A DNA stretch of 10,355 nucleotides from Alphaproteobacteria bacterium (GTDB taxonomy: Bacteria > Pseudomonadota > Alphaproteobacteria > Rhizobiales > Devosiaceae): the NCBI GenBank assembly GCA_013152625.1, contig JAADFY010000052.1:1-10355 (forward strand), read 5' to 3'. How positions within the stretch are numbered: the first letter of the stretch is position 1; each line of letters starts with the position of its first letter. Of this stretch, positions 1 through 6,701 are shown one piece after another. The notes under the pieces are model-generated. The model did no database searches, was not told the DNA's origin, and was given only the letters and a program-made list of their open reading frames with translations. A program made the translations under genes and the position numbers.

Positions 1-917
1 AACCGCCGGGTTCTTTGGGCCGAATGGAAGAACTGGTGGAATTTCTCGCCCGCTGGCAGGAAAAATCAACCCCGGCGCTGAACAATCCCATGGTTGCGGT
101 TTTTGCCGCCAATCACGGGGTCACCAGACAGAATATCTCCGCGTTTCCCTCCGAAGTAACCGGGCAGATGGTGGCAAATTTCACCAACGGCGGCGCGGCG
201 ATTTCGCAAATCTGTGCCCTGCACGAACTCAACTTGCGGGTATTTGAACTCGCGCTGGATATGCCCACGGGCGATATCAGTATCGAACCGGCAATGGATG
301 AGCGAACCACGGCGGCCACGCTGGCCTACGGGATGGAGGCCATTGCCGGCCACACCGATCTTTTGTGCATTGGCGAAATGGGCATTGGCAATACCACTGT
401 CGCCGCCGCCCTGTGCGCCGCAATTTTTGGGGGAACAGGGGCCGACTGGGCCGGGGCGGGCACCGGGCTGGATGCGCACGGGGTGGTGCGAAAGGCCGGT
501 GTCATCGACGCCGCCTTAAAGTTGCACTGTCGCAAAGACATCACCCCACTGGAAACTCTTGCCCGCCTCGGAGGGCGGGAATTTGCCGCCATGGCCGGTG
601 CCATAATCGCCGCCCGGCACAACAAGGTGCCGGTGATCATCGACGGGTTTGTCGCCACCGCCGCCGCCGCTGTGTTGTACGCCATAAACCCCGGAGCCCT
701 CGATCATTGCCTGTTCGGACACCGATCGGCCGAGGCCGCCCACACCCGGGCCTTAAACGCCATGGGCAAACAGCCCCTGCTTGATCTGGGCATGCGGCTG
801 GGCGAGGGGTCGGGGGCGGCACTGGCGGCGGTTCTGGTCAAAACGGCCCTGGGGCTGCACACGGGCATGGCGACTTTTGCCCAGGCCACGGTTTCGGGCA
901 AAACTGAAGATACTTAG
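1..917 (+). CDS. cobT: Nicotinate-nucleotide--dimethylbenzimidazole phosphoribosyltransferase, 5'-truncated
   Basis: This enzyme (also called CobU in rhizobia) transfers phosphoribose from nicotinate mononucleotide to 5,6-dimethylbenzimidazole, making alpha-ribazole phosphate for the lower ligand of cobalamin; it is cytoplasmic. The frame is open from the first base: codons from position 3 read PPGSLGRMEELV, the conserved N-terminal block of the family, so the gene begins outside the window and the TTG at 15 is internal. About 304 residues are visible of a usual 330-360. Other marks are GEMGIGNTT near nt 378-404 and GMRLGEGSGAA near nt 789-821; the Glu codon at 804-806 corresponds to the catalytic base described for Salmonella CobT. 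The C-terminus is complete. The TAG stop overlaps the stop of the convergent kinase gene. Family assignment is very secure. In Hyphomicrobiales, cobS is often a neighbour and might lie upstream, out of sight. Confidence 0.95.
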   Translation, partial: PPGSLGRMEELVEFLARWQEKSTPALNNPMVAVFAANHGVTRQNISAFPSEVTGQMVANFTNGGAAISQICALHELNLRVFELALDMPTGDISIEPAMDERTTAATLAYGMEAIAGHTDLLCIGEMGIGNTTVAAALCAAIFGGTGADWAGAGTGLDAHGVVRKAGVIDAALKLHCRKDITPLETLARLGGREFAAMAGAIIAARHNKVPVIIDGFVATAAAAVLYAINPGALDHCLFGHRSAEAAHTRALNAMGKQPLLDLGMRLGEGSGAALAAVLVKTALGLHTGMATFAQATVSGKTEDT

Positions 918-2467
918 TTGGATCTGGCCTTGGACTTGGACTTGGCCTCGGCGTAGATCTCGAGTTTTCGGCGGGCGCGTACCGGCGCCAGCGCATCCAT
1001 AACCCGGGCCCGGGGCAGGGTGGCAATGGCCTCGGTGCCAAAGCGCAACTTGGAAAAAAGATCGAACCGGCCCTGATGCATCCCCATGATGCGCTGCACG
1101 ATGGGCAGGCCGAGCCCGGCCCCCTGTTCGGCGGTTTTTTGCGCCAGCGATCCCTGGCCGAACGAAGACAGCACGGTTTCAATTTCATCCTCGGGAATTC
1201 CCGGCCCGTTATCGCGCACCGAAATCATCTGGCCGCCATCGGCGTTGCGCGAAACCGAAATCATGACCTTGCCGGACTGGGGGGTGAACTTGATCGCATT
1301 GGATAAAAGGTTGAGTGCCACCTGGCGCAGGGCCCGCTCGTCGCCCCAGACCTTGGGCAGGTTTTCCTCAAAATCTGTAACCAGCGAAATACCCTTCGCC
1401 CGGGCGCGAATCTCCAGCATCCGGGCGCAGTTCTCCACGATCGGCATCAACAAAAAAGCTTCTTCGTTGAGCTCGTATTTGCCCGCCTCGATGCGGGAGA
1501 GGTCGAGAACCTCGTTGATCAGATTGAGTAAATGCTCGCCCGAAGTGTGAATATCGGCGGAATATTCCTGATACTGGGGCACCGAATGCGGGCCCATAAG
1601 CTCCGATTTCATCAGTTCGGAGAAACCGATGATCGCATTTAGCGGTGTGCGTAATTCGTGGCTGATCGTGGCCAGAAACCGCGACTTGGCAATGTTTGCC
1701 TGCTCGGCTTGCAGCCGGGCCTCGTCGGAGGTCGCTTTTGCTTCCCCCAGTTCGAGAATAAGCGCGTCTTTCTCGGCCCGGTGATCCAGGCTGCGGATTT
1801 CCGAGCGGTGCATGGTCCGGGCCAGATAATTGAAAAACAATGCCGCCCCGAACGCCACCACCACCAGCGCGATATGCAACCGTTCGCCACCGCCAAACAC
1901 CAGCACCGATGACACCGTTGCCGTGGCCGGCAATGTGCTCATGAGGGTGGCGGCGGGCAGGGTGCGGGTGGAAATGGCGTTAATGGCGATGCCCACCAGC
2001 AACATGGCAAACAAAAGGATCGGCACGTCGGTGCTGCTGGAGGTAAATGCTAAAAGCGCCATGAATGACCAGGCCACCCCGTAAAGGGTCTCGCCGGCCA
2101 GAAACGTTGCCGTCCAGCGCCTGGCGTCGAAGGTTTTCTTGTCGATCGCGCGAAACTTGCCCCCCATCAGCGTCAAGCCGATATGAGCCAGGATCACCAG
2201 GGCAGCCCAGGTCAGGGCGGCCAGTTGCGGCACCCACAATCCGGCCAGCAATGCCAATATGAAAACCAGAAGGGGCAACGCCAGCGCCCCCGACATGCGG
2301 GTGTCCACATATTCGCGCAGCAGTTCATAATCGTATGAGGCCCGGGTGCCGCTGCTCGAGGTCAGGCGCTGGCGGGCGTCCGATATGGTGCGCTGGACAT
2401 TTCTGCCCCGTTCCGGGGACGTTTTGGGGGGGACCCCCTTGCCGGGGATGGGCGCACCAGAATCCAT
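914..2467 (-). CDS. Six-TM membrane sensor histidine kinase, DivJ/PleC/PdhS-like
   Basis: This is a two-component sensor kinase of 517 residues, counted from the ATG at 2467. Six hydrophobic segments lie near residues 58-79, 82-102, 121-141, 146-166, 170-191 and 196-215, with very short loops and no periplasmic or PAS domain. A charged, probably coiled-coil linker (about 219-262) leads to the H-box SHELRTPLNAIIGFSEL with phospho-acceptor His270. The ATPase domain has an N-box (N386, N390), a G1 box DNGPGI (419-424) and a G2 box GAGLGLPI (449-456). The H-box and ATPase signatures resemble the DivJ/PleC/PdhS cell-cycle kinases of alphaproteobacteria, whose partner is DivK; that role here is inference. 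The C-terminus ends in a basic tail, KSKSKARSN. The start is uncertain: a TTG at 2470 is adjacent and only a weak GAG lies upstream. No response regulator is nearby and no clear promoter is visible. Confidence 0.88.
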   Translation of the reverse strand: MDSGAPIPGKGVPPKTSPERGRNVQRTISDARQRLTSSSGTRASYDYELLREYVDTRMSGALALPLLVFILALLAGLWVPQLAALTWAALVILAHIGLTLMGGKFRAIDKKTFDARRWTATFLAGETLYGVAWSFMALLAFTSSSTDVPILLFAMLLVGIAINAISTRTLPAATLMSTLPATATVSSVLVFGGGERLHIALVVVAFGAALFFNYLARTMHRSEIRSLDHRAEKDALILELGEAKATSDEARLQAEQANIAKSRFLATISHELRTPLNAIIGFSELMKSELMGPHSVPQYQEYSADIHTSGEHLLNLINEVLDLSRIEAGKYELNEEAFLLMPIVENCARMLEIRARAKGISLVTDFEENLPKVWGDERALRQVALNLLSNAIKFTPQSGKVMISVSRNADGGQMISVRDNGPGIPEDEIETVLSSFGQGSLAQKTAEQGAGLGLPIVQRIMGMHQGRFDLFSKLRFGTEAIATLPRARVMDALAPVRARRKLEIYAEAKSKSKARSN

Positions 2468-2687
2468 CAACGCAACTCAAAAAACAAAAACGCAACAAAC
2501 GGCCCGACCGGACCCAAAGCGGTCAGCCCGGCACATCTGGCCAAACCTATCAACGCGATGGTTAAGGGTGCGTTAGTTTATCGGGCGACCACCCCCAGAC
2601 CAGCAAAAACCCCAAGTGCAATAAAAGGGCTTGATTCGGCGAGATATTCGATTATTTTTCTAAAACGGACACACAAAAACTGGATGA

Positions 2688-2704
2688 GCGCAAAATTATT
2701 GCGC
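2688..2704. promoter_or_regulatory. 17-nt palindrome, probable operator of the Lrp-family gene
   Basis: GCGCAAAATTATTGCGC has six-base perfect arms (GCGCAA/TTGCGC) around an AT-rich centre; seven of eight symmetric pairs match. It ends 11 nt before the ATG at 2716, directly against the ribosome binding site. Lrp/AsnC regulators commonly bind short palindromes with AT-rich centres and repress themselves, so this is a good candidate autoregulatory site. Binding itself is inferred. Confidence 0.55.
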
Positions 2705-2710
2705 AAAGGA
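2705..2710 (+). promoter_or_regulatory. Ribosome binding site deciding the Lrp-family start
   Basis: AAAGGA sits 5 nt before the ATG at 2716. The other in-frame ATG, at 2710, overlaps the last base of this site and so cannot use it. This favours the start at 2716. Confidence 0.6.
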
Positions 2711-2715
2711 TGAAA

Positions 2716-3195
2716 ATGGCACTTGATCGTATCGACCGGAAAATCCTGGCGCTGTTGCAGAAAAACGCAACGACCCCCGTCGCGGAAATCGGGCGCAAGG
2801 TGGGCCTGTCCACGACGCCGTGCTGGCGGCGCATTCAGAAAATGGAAGAAGATGGAATAATCGTGCGCCGGGTTGCGGTTTTGGACCCCAAAAAGGTCAA
2901 TGCCGGCGTGACGGTTTTTGTCGCCATTAAAACCAGTGAACACAACGAAAAATGGGCCCGCCAGTTCGCAGCCATTATCGAGGAATTTACCGAAGTGGTG
3001 GAGTTTTACCGCATGAGCGGCGAGGTCGATTATCTCATGCGGGTCGTTGTGCCGGACATTGCAGCCTATGATCACTTTTATCAGCGCCTGATCGCCAAGA
3101 TATCCCTTTCCGACGTCAGTTCCTCGTTTGCCATGTCACAGATCAAATATACCACGGCGTTGCCGCTGGATTTTATCGAGACCGCCGAGGCCTGA
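2716..3195 (+). CDS. Lrp/AsnC family transcriptional regulator
   Basis: The product is a 159-residue DNA-binding regulator, the usual length for the family. The N-terminal winged HTH (about residues 4-50) starts LDRIDRKILALLQ and carries the recognition stretch GLSTTPCWRRIQKMEEDGII. A RAM/AsnC ligand-binding and oligomerisation domain follows (about 65-145), with the diagnostic GEVDY at 102-106 and the ending IKYTTALPL common in alphaproteobacterial members. Such proteins form dimers to octamers and usually sense an amino acid, often controlling a neighbouring transporter or catabolic gene. No such target is adjacent here: the divergent gene is a histidine kinase, so the effector and regulon are unknown. 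A palindrome just upstream suggests autoregulation. The gene ends 4 nt from the end of convergent moaA, with no terminator between them. Confidence 0.93.
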   Translation: MALDRIDRKILALLQKNATTPVAEIGRKVGLSTTPCWRRIQKMEEDGIIVRRVAVLDPKKVNAGVTVFVAIKTSEHNEKWARQFAAIIEEFTEVVEFYRMSGEVDYLMRVVVPDIAAYDHFYQRLIAKISLSDVSSSFAMSQIKYTTALPLDFIETAEA

Positions 3196-3199
3196 ATAA

Positions 3200-4231
3200 C
3201 TATCCCCCGGTTACCGACATGTGCCGGGAAACGCCGGCGGACCCGAGCCGTTCGATCTTGAAGTCGTGCCCCCTGGGCTTGATGCGCATGGCCTCGTCAA
3301 AAGCGGCATCCAGCGCTTTGGGTCCCCCGCTGCGCAACACATCGCGCAGATTGATCCGGTCTTCCTGACCCAGACACAAATAAAGCTCCCCGGTACACGT
3401 CAGGCGAACCCGGTTGCACCCCTCGCAAAAATTATGCGTAAGAGGGGTGATGAACCCCAACCGTCCGCCGGTCTGGGCCACCCGCATATACCGGGCCGGG
3501 CCGCCGGTCTTGTGCGGGTCGGGGACAAGGTCAAACTCGCGGGAAAGCTCGGACTGCACCTGGGAGAGGGGCAAATAGTGATCCAGCCGGTCGAACCCCG
3601 TGTCGCCCATGGGCATGGTTTCGATCAATGTGTGGTCCATGCCCCGACCGTGGGCCCAGCGAATCAGATCAGCCAGTTCGTCGTCGTTGATCCCTTTAAG
3701 GGCAACCGTGTTGATCTTGACCTTCAAACCCGCACCAAGGGCGGCTTCAATGCCCTCAAGCACCTGATCGAGGCGGCCGCGCCGGGTCAGAATCGTAAAC
3801 TTCTGCGCATCCAGCGTGTCCAGCGATACATTGATTCTTTTAATGCCATTATCGGCCAGAGCGGTGGCGAACCGGGGGAGCTGAGAGCCATTGGTGGTTA
3901 GGGTAAGTTCTTCAAGTCCGTGGTCAAGATGGCGACTTAAAGTCTTGATCAAGGTCATGAAATCACGACGGACCAGCGGTTCGCCACCCGTGAGGCGGAT
4001 CCGGGTTACACCCCGGGCGACAAACGCCGAGGCAATGGCATCGAATTCTTCAAGGGAAAGCACTTCGCGCTTGGGCAGGAAAACCATATTTTCCGACATG
4101 CAATAGCTGCACCGGAAATCGCAGCGGTCGGTGACCGATATGCGCACATAAGTGACCTGCCGACCGAAGCGATCGATGAGCGGCTTGCCGCCATCAACGT
4201 GTGGTTTTTCGTTAAAGGTTGGTTGAGGCAT
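3200..4231 (-). CDS. moaA: GTP 3',8-cyclase MoaA (molybdenum cofactor biosynthesis, radical SAM)
   Basis: MoaA is a cytoplasmic radical-SAM enzyme that rearranges GTP to 3',8-cyclo-7,8-dihydro-GTP, which MoaC converts to cyclic pyranopterin monophosphate, the first stage of molybdopterin synthesis. Counted from the ATG at 4231 it has 343 residues, the normal size. The N-terminal [4Fe-4S] motif CxxxCxxC is C37/C41/C44 (CDFRCSYC); the SAM-binding TGGEP is at 81-85; the C-terminal cluster ligands fit CX2CX13C at C269, C272 and C286. The protein ends in the Gly-Gly tail required for activity in the family. The start at 4231 follows AGGAAACC (short spacing) and puts the conserved core at the usual distance. 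An in-frame ATG at 4297 has AGGG upstream with a 6-nt spacer and would add 22 residues, so it remains possible. No other moa gene is in the window. Confidence 0.95.
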   Translation of the reverse strand: MPQPTFNEKPHVDGGKPLIDRFGRQVTYVRISVTDRCDFRCSYCMSENMVFLPKREVLSLEEFDAIASAFVARGVTRIRLTGGEPLVRRDFMTLIKTLSRHLDHGLEELTLTTNGSQLPRFATALADNGIKRINVSLDTLDAQKFTILTRRGRLDQVLEGIEAALGAGLKVKINTVALKGINDDELADLIRWAHGRGMDHTLIETMPMGDTGFDRLDHYLPLSQVQSELSREFDLVPDPHKTGGPARYMRVAQTGGRLGFITPLTHNFCEGCNRVRLTCTGELYLCLGQEDRINLRDVLRSGGPKALDAAFDEAMRIKPRGHDFKIERLGSAGVSRHMSVTGG

Positions 4232-4333
4232 GGTTTCCTGAGGGGTTGAGCAAATGCGGGACCGGTTGGCAGAGCTGAAAAGAAACTCTCTGCCCATTGG
4301 AAACCCTGATTTCGATCAAATGGGTGGTCATTG
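4232..4333 (-). promoter_or_regulatory. Structured moaA leader with possible anti-Shine-Dalgarno
   Basis: The predicted 5' untranslated leader is about 100 nt. On the transcript, hairpin A pairs CCCATT (4324-4319) with AATGGG (4298-4293) and encloses TGAT-CGAA-ATCA. Hairpin B pairs GGCAGAG (4294-4288) with CTCTGCC (4274-4268). The two share bases 4293-4294 and so compete. A GGTTTCC segment (4305-4299), unpaired in the main stem of hairpin A, is perfectly complementary to GGAAACC (4238-4232), which contains the ribosome binding site. I do not recognise the Moco riboswitch consensus in it. If translation starts at 4297, the segment from 4297 down to 4232 would be coding instead. Confidence 0.4.
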
Positions 4334-4339
4334 GCGGGC

Positions 4340-4368
4340 AAAATAGTCGCCCCGGCAGCGCATGGCAA
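4340..4368 (-). promoter_or_regulatory. Predicted sigma-70-type promoter of moaA
   Basis: On the minus strand TTGCCA (4368-4363) matches five of six bases of the -35 consensus. A 17-nt spacer separates it from TATTTT (4345-4340), four of six for -10. Transcription would start near 4333, downstream of the terminator of the preceding gene, so moaA appears to be its own transcription unit. Confidence 0.5.
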
Positions 4369-4410
4369 TAAAATCCGGCGTGAACGGGGGGTAGCCCCGT
4401 CCCGAAGGAC

Positions 4411-4438
4411 AAAAAAAACCGGCCCCACCGGGGCCGGT
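4411..4438 (-). terminator. Intrinsic terminator of the L,D-transpeptidase gene
   Basis: On the minus strand ACCGGCCCC and GGGGCCGGT form a perfect 9-bp GC-rich stem around a 3-nt loop (4438-4418). The T run continues to 4411, giving seven Ts beyond the stem. It begins about 30 nt past the stop of the transpeptidase gene and separates it from moaA. Confidence 0.9.
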
Positions 4439-4467
4439 AAACGTTCGCAGGCAATTGCAAAAGCGCG

Positions 4468-5085
4468 CTAGAGCCGTACGATTACCCTGGCACCCACAGG
4501 CACCCGTTTATAAAGGTCCTGAATATCATCCTGGGTAAACCGGATACAGCCGGACGAAACCGCCCCGCCAATGCTCCACGCCTCTGGCGTTCCATGCAAC
4601 CGATAAAGAGTTGAGCCGACATAAAGCGCGCGCGAACCTAACGGGTTCTCGGGGCCACCGGGCATAAAGGCCGGCAGATCCGGTTGACGCTTGCGCATGG
4701 CCGCCGGAGGTGTCCAGCCCGGCCATTCCACTTTGCGGGTAATGTTGTAGGTTCCCTGGAACGTAAATCCGGGGCGGCCAACGCCAACGGCGTATTTCAT
4801 GGCCTTGCATTTGTCGGTCACCAGATATGTGCGGCGTTCCGAAGTTTCGACAATGATCGTGCCCACGGCAACACTGCAGTCATAGGCGACCATCTCGCGT
4901 GCCACCGGTCCGGTGGAGCCACCCAGGGAAACGTTTCTGGTGGCGGCAGAATGAATGGGATTTATGGTCACCCATTCACGTTTTACCGGATCATAAAGGC
5001 GCTGCTGTGCAAAGGCCTGGCCGGCCATCGCCAGTGTGGCTACCGCCGCCAAAGCAAAAACAACGGCCTGATTTAATAATTTCAT
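4468..5085 (-). CDS. Secreted L,D-transpeptidase (YkuD family)
   Basis: This is a 205-residue periplasmic enzyme expected to make L,D (3-3) peptidoglycan crosslinks or attach proteins to peptidoglycan through a cysteine acyl-enzyme. Residues 1-26 are a Sec signal peptide (Lys, then a hydrophobic core, then AFA before QQ). The catalytic YkuD domain covers roughly residues 72-205. Its conserved His lies in RLHGTPEAW (His164), and the nucleophile is Cys180 in SSGCIRFTQDDIQDLY, with Arg182 behind it. SSGC instead of SHGC is common in alphaproteobacterial members. Alphaproteobacteria typically carry many paralogues, so the precise role (cell-wall crosslinking or lipoprotein anchoring) cannot be told. 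The start at 5085 has AGGGTG upstream, 6 nt before the ATG. The gene has its own promoter and terminator and so looks monocistronic. Confidence 0.93.
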   Translation of the reverse strand: MKLLNQAVVFALAAVATLAMAGQAFAQQRLYDPVKREWVTINPIHSAATRNVSLGGSTGPVAREMVAYDCSVAVGTIIVETSERRTYLVTDKCKAMKYAVGVGRPGFTFQGTYNITRKVEWPGWTPPAAMRKRQPDLPAFMPGGPENPLGSRALYVGSTLYRLHGTPEAWSIGGAVSSGCIRFTQDDIQDLYKRVPVGARVIVRL

Positions 5086-5146
5086 GTTTCACCCTACCAT
5101 TTGGTTCGATTGAAAGGGCGCCGAGGTGACGGCGTTCCAAGTGAGC

Positions 5147-5175
5147 ATTATATACGCTATGAACTTCCACAAGAG
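5147..5175 (-). promoter_or_regulatory. Predicted promoter of the L,D-transpeptidase gene
   Basis: The minus strand has a perfect -10 box TATAAT (5152-5147), about 60 nt before the start codon. The -35 position at 17-nt spacing is CTCTTG (5175-5170), a poor match. The nearby TTGTGG would give only a 14-nt spacer. The -10 is convincing; the -35 is not. Confidence 0.45.
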
Positions 5176-5278
5176 TTAATCATAGGGGCAGGAACGGATT
5201 TTTCGCAGGCGTTGCAATGTCGCATCTCTTCACAAATACCCGTGATTGGCACACTTAATTGTGATTGTCCGCGTTGTT

Positions 5279-5320
5279 GGCCCGCTGGCGTGGGGATTTT
5301 GCGATGGGCGGAAGCGGGCC
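5279..5320. repeat. Inverted repeat in the rpiA leader
   Basis: GGCCCGCT (5279-5286) and AGCGGGCC (5313-5320) are perfect 8-bp arms with a 26-nt loop, followed by no T run. It lies 37 nt before the chosen rpiA start and covers an alternative in-frame ATG at 5304. It may be a leader hairpin or chance in GC-rich DNA. No convincing rpiA promoter is visible in 5153-5278. Confidence 0.35.
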
Positions 5321-5357
5321 GGCGGGCAAAGTTTCACGTTTTCAGGCAAGTCAGGTA

Positions 5358-6062
5358 ATGGATCAGCACAAACGCATCGCAGCCGAAGCTGCAATTGGCG
5401 AACTCGAATCGGGCATGCGGCTGGGTCTGGGGACCGGATCCACCGCGCGGATTTTCGTTGAACTGCTTGGCCGGAAAGTGGCCGCAGGTTTTGAGTGTAT
5501 TTGTGTGCCGACCTCTACGGAAACGGCCGTTCAGGCTCGGGAGCTGGGAATACCGCTAACTGATCTGGACGCCTGCCCGAACCTTGATCTGTGTGTGGAT
5601 GGTGCCGACGAACTCAATGACGCGCTGGAACTGATCAAGGGCGGTGGCGGCGCCCATTTGCGCGAGAAAATTGTTGCCGCCGCCGCCGCGCGCATGATTG
5701 TGATCGCCGACCGGACCAAGCGTGTGGACGTTCTGGGCAGGTTTGCCCTGCCCATCGAGATCGAGCCCTTTGGCGCCGGGGTCACCCTTGGGGCGGTACG
5801 GGCACTCATGGCGCGGCATCGGAAGCGGACGGGAGACGCCAGGGGGGCCGATTGGCGGATGCAGGCCAATGGGGATCGCCTGACAACCGATGGCGGCCAC
5901 TATATTGCCGACGCATTTTTTGGCCGCATTTCCGATCCAGAAACGCTGGCCAGTGAGCTGAACGCGTTGCCCGGTATAATCGAGCACGGCCTGTTTATCG
6001 GGCTGTGTCGTCGTGCATATATAGGCGGCCCGGACGGCGTTGAAATTATTGAACAGAAATAA
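5358..6062 (+). CDS. rpiA: Ribose-5-phosphate isomerase A
   Basis: RpiA interconverts ribose 5-phosphate and ribulose 5-phosphate in the non-oxidative pentose phosphate pathway; it is cytoplasmic. From the ATG at 5358 it has 234 residues, normal for the family. The substrate-binding loop GLGTGSTA (23-30) opens the Rossmann-like fold. The catalytic residues sit at the same numbers as in the E. coli enzyme: D81 and D84 (DGADEL), K94 (KGGGG) and E103 (LREK). His100 in GGGGAHLREK is unusual where Leu is the common residue. The longer open frame to 5265, and the ATG at 5304, would add residues without family support; 5358 has a modest AGGT just upstream and the expected N-terminus. It precedes the DUF2059 gene in the same direction, about 105 nt away, and probably shares its terminator. 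Confidence 0.95.
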   Translation: MDQHKRIAAEAAIGELESGMRLGLGTGSTARIFVELLGRKVAAGFECICVPTSTETAVQARELGIPLTDLDACPNLDLCVDGADELNDALELIKGGGGAHLREKIVAAAAARMIVIADRTKRVDVLGRFALPIEIEPFGAGVTLGAVRALMARHRKRTGDARGADWRMQANGDRLTTDGGHYIADAFFGRISDPETLASELNALPGIIEHGLFIGLCRRAYIGGPDGVEIIEQK

Positions 6063-6063
6063 A

Positions 6064-6080
6064 TCCGGCCGGAAACCGGA
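6064..6080 (+). repeat. Small hairpin after rpiA
   Basis: TCCGG and CCGGA form 5-bp arms around a 7-nt loop, starting two bases after the rpiA stop. Only a short T-rich stretch follows (GGTTTT, 6086-6091), so it is at best a weak attenuator or a 3'-end stabiliser within the rpiA-DUF2059 unit. Confidence 0.25.
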
Positions 6081-6091
6081 GCCATGGTTTT

Positions 6092-6127
6092 GGGCAAAGC
6101 AGTGGGTTCGGGCAAAGCAGTGGTTCT
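6092..6127 (+). repeat. Tandem direct repeat, 18-nt period, two copies
   Basis: GGGCAAAGCAGTGG occurs at 6092-6105 and again at 6110-6123. The full 18-nt units are near-identical. The repeat lies in the spacer between rpiA and the DUF2059 gene. It could be a replication-slippage duplication or a protein-binding site; nothing shows which. Confidence 0.7.
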
Positions 6128-6167
6128 GGTCGGCGGATTTATCCGGGGCAACAAGGTGAAACAAAAG

Positions 6168-6671
6168 ATGATCAAGTCGAAAATTCTAATCAGCGTGGTG
6201 CTGGCATTTGGCGTGTCCGGGGCATCCGTACCCGCGGTCAGCGCCCAGGAAATCTCCCCCGAACAGCTCGCGATGGCCTCTCAGTTTGTCGATCTGAAAA
6301 TGCGCAGCCGCTTTTATGAGCGAGCCGTCATGGAGACCGCGGCCAATGCCAGCCGAACGCTGGCCGGTCAAAACCCGGAATTTTCCGCCGATATTGCCCA
6401 GGCATCTGTTGATGTGGTTGGCGAGTATGTAGGCCGCCAGGGTGAGCTTTACGATCAGTTCGCGCGCATCTACTCGCTGCAATTCACCCTGGAAGAACTC
6501 ACCCAGCTGGTGGCGTTTTTCGATAGTGAACTGGGACGAAAATTGCAGGATACCGACACTGCGGTGGCCGACCAGCTCGGGTTGGCGGTCAGGGTATGGT
6601 CCAGCAATCTGAACACCGAATTCATGTCCAGGCTGCGGGCCAATCTCCGGGAAAAGGGACACGAATTTTAA
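6168..6671 (+). CDS. Secreted DUF2059 domain protein
   Basis: This is a 167-residue protein of unknown function. Residues 1-26 form a Sec signal peptide (MIKSKILIS, then a hydrophobic stretch, then AVSA before QE), so the product is probably periplasmic and about 141 residues when mature. The mature part is predicted helical and contains the DUF2059 signature around 100-127: YSLQFTLEELTQLVAFFDS followed by ELGRKL. I chose the ATG at 6168 because AGGTGA (6154-6159) pairs well with the 16S tail at 8-nt spacing; a GTG at 6156 and the long frame to 6084 would extend the signal peptide unhelpfully. It lies between rpiA and gor, an order familiar in Hyphomicrobiales, but no role in either pathway is known. 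A strong terminator follows. Confidence 0.85.
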   Translation: MIKSKILISVVLAFGVSGASVPAVSAQEISPEQLAMASQFVDLKMRSRFYERAVMETAANASRTLAGQNPEFSADIAQASVDVVGEYVGRQGELYDQFARIYSLQFTLEELTQLVAFFDSELGRKLQDTDTAVADQLGLAVRVWSSNLNTEFMSRLRANLREKGHEF

Positions 6672-6701
6672 TTCGTCCGCCCATAGCGGGTAACGAAACG
6701 G

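Noticed and set aside
925..950. Short repeated TTGGAC units at the 3' end of the kinase gene.
   Set aside because: They simply encode the Lys-Ser-Lys-Ser tail; two copies of a hexamer are too little to call a repeat element.
3206..3228. CCCGG/CCGGG stem near the lrp-moaA junction as a possible bidirectional terminator.
   Set aside because: It lies inside moaA coding sequence, has only 5-bp arms with a 13-nt loop, and has no T run on either strand.
4384..4400. ACGGGG/CCCCGT hairpin just upstream of the moaA promoter.
   Set aside because: It has a 6-bp stem with no T run and lies between a terminator and a promoter, so probably does nothing in a mature transcript.
4006..4460. Open frames on the minus strand over the start of moaA and its upstream region.
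   Set aside because: They run through the transpeptidase terminator or overlap moaA in another frame, have composition typical of shadow frames and show no recognisable domain.
5101..5358. An 85-codon frame (+) whose stop overlaps the rpiA start as TAATG, with a CDCPRC-like stretch.
   Set aside because: It needs a TTG start, has no ribosome site, crosses the promoter region of the divergent transpeptidase gene and resembles no family I know. The overlap looks accidental.
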